Positions 61,297 through 64,000 of a DNA stretch of 64,000 bases are shown piece after piece. Below the pieces are notes generated by a model. It was given only the letters and a program-made list of their open reading frames with translations. It searched no databases and was not told where the DNA came from. The DNA is from Sinomonas cellulolyticus (GTDB lineage: Bacteria > Actinomycetota > Actinomycetes > Actinomycetales > Micrococcaceae): positions 186,001-250,000 of the forward strand of contig NZ_BNCM01000001.1 of NCBI RefSeq assembly GCF_014656475.1, in the 5' to 3' direction. Positions within the stretch are counted from its first letter, which is position 1. The number at the start of each line of letters is the position of its first letter. The position numbers and the translations under genes are program-made.

Positions 61297-62529
61297 TCAG
61301 GCTCGGGCCGTTGCCGTCCTGAAGAGGGCCGCCGTCCCGAGGCCGCCCGCCGAGCTGATCATCGCCAGGACCAGCGAGCCCTCCGGCAGCGACTGTGCCC
61401 TTGCCAGAAGCCTCACGACGGACACGGCACCCGACGCCCCGTAGGCGTGGCCGAGGGCGAGCGCACCGCCGTCCGTGTTGAGCACCGCATCGAGCCTCTC
61501 CCCCACGAGCCCGAGCCGGTCGGTGCAGGCCAGGACCTGCCCGGCGAACGCCTCGTTGAACTCGACAGCCGCGAGGTCCTCGACGCCGACGCCGAGTCCT
61601 CCCAGCAGCCGTTCCGCCGCTGCGGCGGCCCCCAGGCCCAGTCGGCGCGGGTCGACTCCCACGGTCTGGGCGCCAAGGAATTCGAGCGCCGCCGAGCCGA
61701 CAGGCAGCGCCAGCGCATGCACCGCCTCCCCGGTCGCCACGAGCACGGCCGCGGCACCGTCCGCGTCGAAGCACGAGTTCCCAGCCGTCACCGTGCCGCC
61801 CGACACAAACGCCGCCGGGAAGCGGGACAGGAGCTTCGCGTCGAGCCGCGCGCGGGGTCCATTGTCCTCACCCACGAGAACCCCACCGGCGGCGCGGACG
61901 GCGACCAGCTCGCCGTCGTACGCCCCCGAGGAGGCCGCGGCGAGCGCGAGCGTGTGGCTCCTCAGCGCGAGGGCATCCTGGCGCTCGCGGGTGACTCCGG
62001 CCTCCCGGGCCACGGTCTCAGCGGCAAAGCCCATGTCCGGATCGCCCGGCTCCGGTTCGCCCTCACGGAGGGGCGCGTGCTGGGCGCGGCGGTAGAACTC
62101 GAGGGAGCCGTCGGCGAGACGCCGGCCCCGGGCGGGCGCGGTGCTGATCGACTCCGCTCCCCCGGCGAGGTACGCCTCCCCGGCACCGGCCTGGGCGAGG
62201 CGGCACGCCAGCACGATCGCGTCGAGGCCGGAACCGCACTGGCGGTCCACGGTGACGCCCGGCAGCGACTCGGGCAGTCCCGCCGTCAGTGCCGCGAGCC
62301 GCGCGAGGTTCCCGCCTCCTCCCGCGGCATTGCCCACCACGACGTCGGCAAGCAGGGACTCGGGCACGCCCGAGCGGTCCACGAGCCCCCGCAGGACCGG
62401 TGCCAGGAGATCGTGGACTGCCACATCCCGCAGAGCGGTGCCCGCTCGCGCGAGGGGAGTCCGGAGTGCCGCGACGATGAGGGGACCGCGCCCGGGGAGG
62501 CCACCGGCGCTAGGCGAGGGGTGCGGCAC
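61297..62529 (-). CDS. thiolase family protein lacking the second catalytic Cys
   Basis: A 410-aa thiolase-fold protein. The acyl-binding cysteine is present (VDRQCGSGLDAI, near residue 88), as are NEAFAGQ and the histidine loop GHAYGASGAV. The second catalytic Cys of active thiolases (LCxGGGxG near the C-terminus) is replaced: the segment reads MISSAGGLGTA. Condensation or thiolysis may therefore be impaired or altered. The GTG start, with GAGGGGGA upstream, lies 20 nt inside the upstream ligase gene, so the two are coupled. A shared pathway on an uncommon acyl chain is plausible. Confidence 0.87.
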   Translation of the reverse strand: MPHPSPSAGGLPGRGPLIVAALRTPLARAGTALRDVAVHDLLAPVLRGLVDRSGVPESLLADVVVGNAAGGGGNLARLAALTAGLPESLPGVTVDRQCGSGLDAIVLACRLAQAGAGEAYLAGGAESISTAPARGRRLADGSLEFYRRAQHAPLREGEPEPGDPDMGFAAETVAREAGVTRERQDALALRSHTLALAAASSGAYDGELVAVRAAGGVLVGEDNGPRARLDAKLLSRFPAAFVSGGTVTAGNSCFDADGAAAVLVATGEAVHALALPVGSAALEFLGAQTVGVDPRRLGLGAAAAAERLLGGLGVGVEDLAAVEFNEAFAGQVLACTDRLGLVGERLDAVLNTDGGALALGHAYGASGAVSVVRLLARAQSLPEGSLVLAMISSAGGLGTAALFRTATARA

Positions 62530-63919
62530 GGCGGTCCCCCTCGAGCACCCACCGCTGGAACTCCGCGCGGGAGAGCTTGCCGCGCTCGGTGACAGGCAGC
62601 TCATCGAGATGCACGTACTGGAGCGGGCGCTTGGCCGGCGTGAGCCTGCCTTCGAGGGCAGCCCGGACCTGTGCCTGGCACAGCCCTGCGTGCGATGGCA
62701 CGATCCCGGCAACCACCCGCTGCCCGCGGACATCGTCCGGGACCCCCGCCACAACAACCTCGGCCACGCCGGGCAGCATCGCGAGTGCGGCCTCGACCTC
62801 GTGGGGGTAGACGTTGTGGCCGCCGGTGTTGATCATGTCCTGGGTCCGGCCGAGCACGTGCAGTTCCCCCTGGGACAGGAAGCCCTGGTCGCGCACCGTG
62901 CACATTCCGCCGAGCCGGGTGAAGGCGCGGCCGTCGTCTCCCCACACGTAGCCGTCCGAGACGAACGGGCTTCGGACGCAGATGTTGCCGGTATCCCCTT
63001 CCTGCACGGGCGATCCGGAGTCGTCGAGGATCGCGAGCTCCACGCCCTCGAACGCGCGCCCGACGCCGGTCCCCACCTCGGCCGGCGACGCACCCGGCCT
63101 GTGGCTGCTCGCGGCGACGAAGGAGAGCTCGGAGGCGCCGTAGTACTCCCAGACCACCGCACGCGGGGCCCATCGGCGCACGGCGTCGAGCGTGCGCCGG
63201 TCCAGCTTCTGCCCGGAGCAGACGACGGCGGTCACGCCGCTCGCGTCGACATCGCCGGCGAGCCCGCGCTCGGCCAGGACACGCAGCATGGTGGGGACGA
63301 GGACGAGCCTCGTGATGCCCCGGCCGCTGATCTCCGCGTGGGCGTCGCCGACGTCGAACGACGGCAGTGTGTGGAAGGCGGCACCAGCCCACAGGCATTC
63401 GGAGAGCGTGTAGAGGTTCAGGCTCGCCGACAGCGGGCCGGGCGCGAGCACGGTGTCCTGGGGAGAGAGGCCGAAGGCGGCCGTGGAGGCCTCGAAGGAC
63501 CGCGTCCACGAACGCCGCGAACGGCTGAACGCCTTGGGCACGCTCGTGGTGCCGGAGGTGAGGCCCACGAGGAAGCTCGACTCCGGGCCTCCGTCCGTCA
63601 GCTCCTCGGGATCGAGGCGGCGATCAGCGGCGGCTCCCCACCGCTGGGCGAGCCGATGCCCGACCTCGCGCGTGAGCCCGTCCGGCCATGCCGGGTCGAG
63701 CACGGCACACTCGCGCCCGCCGGCCACGCCGGCGGCCCACCGTACCGCGAAGTCCACGCCGTTGCGGGCGCTCAGGACGGCGGTCGGCTCGCCCGAGCGC
63801 GCGAGCGCCGAGGCGGCCTCGTGCAGCCCGCTCCACGTGAGCATCTCGCGGCCGCAGACGACGGCGGGCTCGTGCGGCTTCTCCGCCGCCCAGCGAGAGA
63901 GGCGGTCAAGGAAGGGCAT
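62510..63919 (-). CDS. class I adenylate-forming enzyme (acyl-CoA synthetase-like)
   Basis: A 469-aa ANL-superfamily ligase that activates a carboxylic acid as acyl-AMP and probably transfers it to CoA. The phosphate loop is LTSGTTSVPKAF, the adenine motif YYGASELS, the hinge region LGRTQDMINTGGHNVYP, and the C-terminal catalytic lysine is in TERGKLSRAEF. It is shorter than fatty-acyl-CoA synthetases (~540 aa), suggesting a small or aryl substrate. The ATG has TAGACT 6 nt upstream. It is coupled to the thiolase gene, which overlaps its end. Confidence 0.88.
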   Translation of the reverse strand: MPFLDRLSRWAAEKPHEPAVVCGREMLTWSGLHEAASALARSGEPTAVLSARNGVDFAVRWAAGVAGGRECAVLDPAWPDGLTREVGHRLAQRWGAAADRRLDPEELTDGGPESSFLVGLTSGTTSVPKAFSRSRRSWTRSFEASTAAFGLSPQDTVLAPGPLSASLNLYTLSECLWAGAAFHTLPSFDVGDAHAEISGRGITRLVLVPTMLRVLAERGLAGDVDASGVTAVVCSGQKLDRRTLDAVRRWAPRAVVWEYYGASELSFVAASSHRPGASPAEVGTGVGRAFEGVELAILDDSGSPVQEGDTGNICVRSPFVSDGYVWGDDGRAFTRLGGMCTVRDQGFLSQGELHVLGRTQDMINTGGHNVYPHEVEAALAMLPGVAEVVVAGVPDDVRGQRVVAGIVPSHAGLCQAQVRAALEGRLTPAKRPLQYVHLDELPVTERGKLSRAEFQRWVLEGDRRAAPLA

Positions 63920-63925
63920 TCCCCA

Positions 63926-63931
63926 AGTCTA
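63926..63931 (-). promoter_or_regulatory. -10 hexamer of the adenylate-forming enzyme gene
   Basis: TAGACT on the minus strand, 6 nt before the ATG; divergent with TACCCT of the next gene. Confidence 0.42.
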
Positions 63932-63977
63932 TCGGCGCGGTTCCCTCGAGGCCGGGGGCGCGTCATCGGACGCAAGC

Positions 63978-63983
63978 TACCCT
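63978..63983 (+). promoter_or_regulatory. -10-like hexamer of the gene starting at the window edge
   Basis: TACCCT, 6 nt before an ATG, in the leaderless arrangement common in this window. Confidence 0.3.
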
Positions 63984-63989
63984 TGGGCC

Positions 63990-64000
63990 ATGAGTTTCAA
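63990..64000 (+). CDS. start of a gene cut by the window edge
   Basis: Only ATG AGT TTC and two further bases are visible. The call rests on the leaderless promoter pattern and the divergent position; the product is unknown. A BioY gene would fit the orphan bioMN pair and is a guess from memory of related genomes. Confidence 0.3.

Overview
The window is a GC-rich chromosomal segment from an actinobacterium, most likely a member of the Micrococcaceae (Arthrobacter/Sinomonas type). The evidence is the presence of mycothiol biosynthesis (mshC), a GlgM/GlgA-GlgC pair, a DUF222-HNH gene under a mycobacterial-type LexA box, NrfD-type formate dehydrogenase operons, and many starts with a TANNNT hexamer 6-8 nt upstream and no Shine-Dalgarno sequence (leaderless mRNAs). 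The genus is inferred from gene content only.

Layout. 1-7.0 kb: HAD phosphatase, PAC2 protein, mshC, uppP, small conserved proteins, an acyl-CoA dehydrogenase and an M20 peptidase. 7.1-7.5 kb: two identical tRNA-Leu(GAG) genes, each with its own promoter-like hexamer and hairpin. 7.5-11.8 kb is an accessory patch: an alcohol dehydrogenase, an SOS-controlled DUF222/HNH nuclease, two broken genes joined by a deletion, and a small membrane protein with a probable frameshift. 11.9-18.4 kb is a fatty-acid module like mycobacterial fadA2-fabG4-htdX/fadE5: thiolase, two-domain FabG and MaoC hydratase, divergent from a TetR regulator and a 694-aa acyl-CoA dehydrogenase. A 33-bp inverted repeat overlapping the TetR start lies between the two arms. 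18.5-23.4 kb: Hsp20, the divergent glgA(glgM)/glgC pair, and an SDR with a zinc-knuckle insert. 23.4-24.6 kb holds a lone PD-(D/E)XK-like nuclease gene bracketed by inverted arrays of a 22-bp repeat. 24.6-32.5 kb: the ATP-grasp/alpha-E/transglutaminase operon, PepN, a RibD-C reductase and a lipoate ligase. 32.6-43 kb: rpmE2, a CbxX-type AAA protein, an RNA methyltransferase, a TauE permease, ABC proteins, serB, two SDRs, DUF3099, SURF1, YbaK and ABC-F.

43-61.2 kb is the most distinctive block. It contains two paralogous fdhA-fdhB-nrfD formate dehydrogenase operons. Between them lie recQ, an incomplete biotin ECF transporter (bioM, bioN) and a complete selenocysteine system: selB, selA, tRNA-Sec(UCA) and selD. 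The first FdhA has Cys at the active site. The second has an in-frame UGA at the same position, followed by a stem-loop that matches the E. coli fdhF SECIS at the SelB-contact positions. The sel genes therefore have a selenoprotein client in the same locus, next to a selenium-independent copy of the same enzyme. The window ends with a thiolase lacking its second catalytic Cys, an adenylate-forming ligase, and the first codons of another gene.

The items most worth follow-up are the REPtron-like nuclease/repeat cassette (23.36-24.56 kb), the Sec/Cys formate dehydrogenase pair with its SECIS, and the perfect LexA box over the start codon of the HNH gene.
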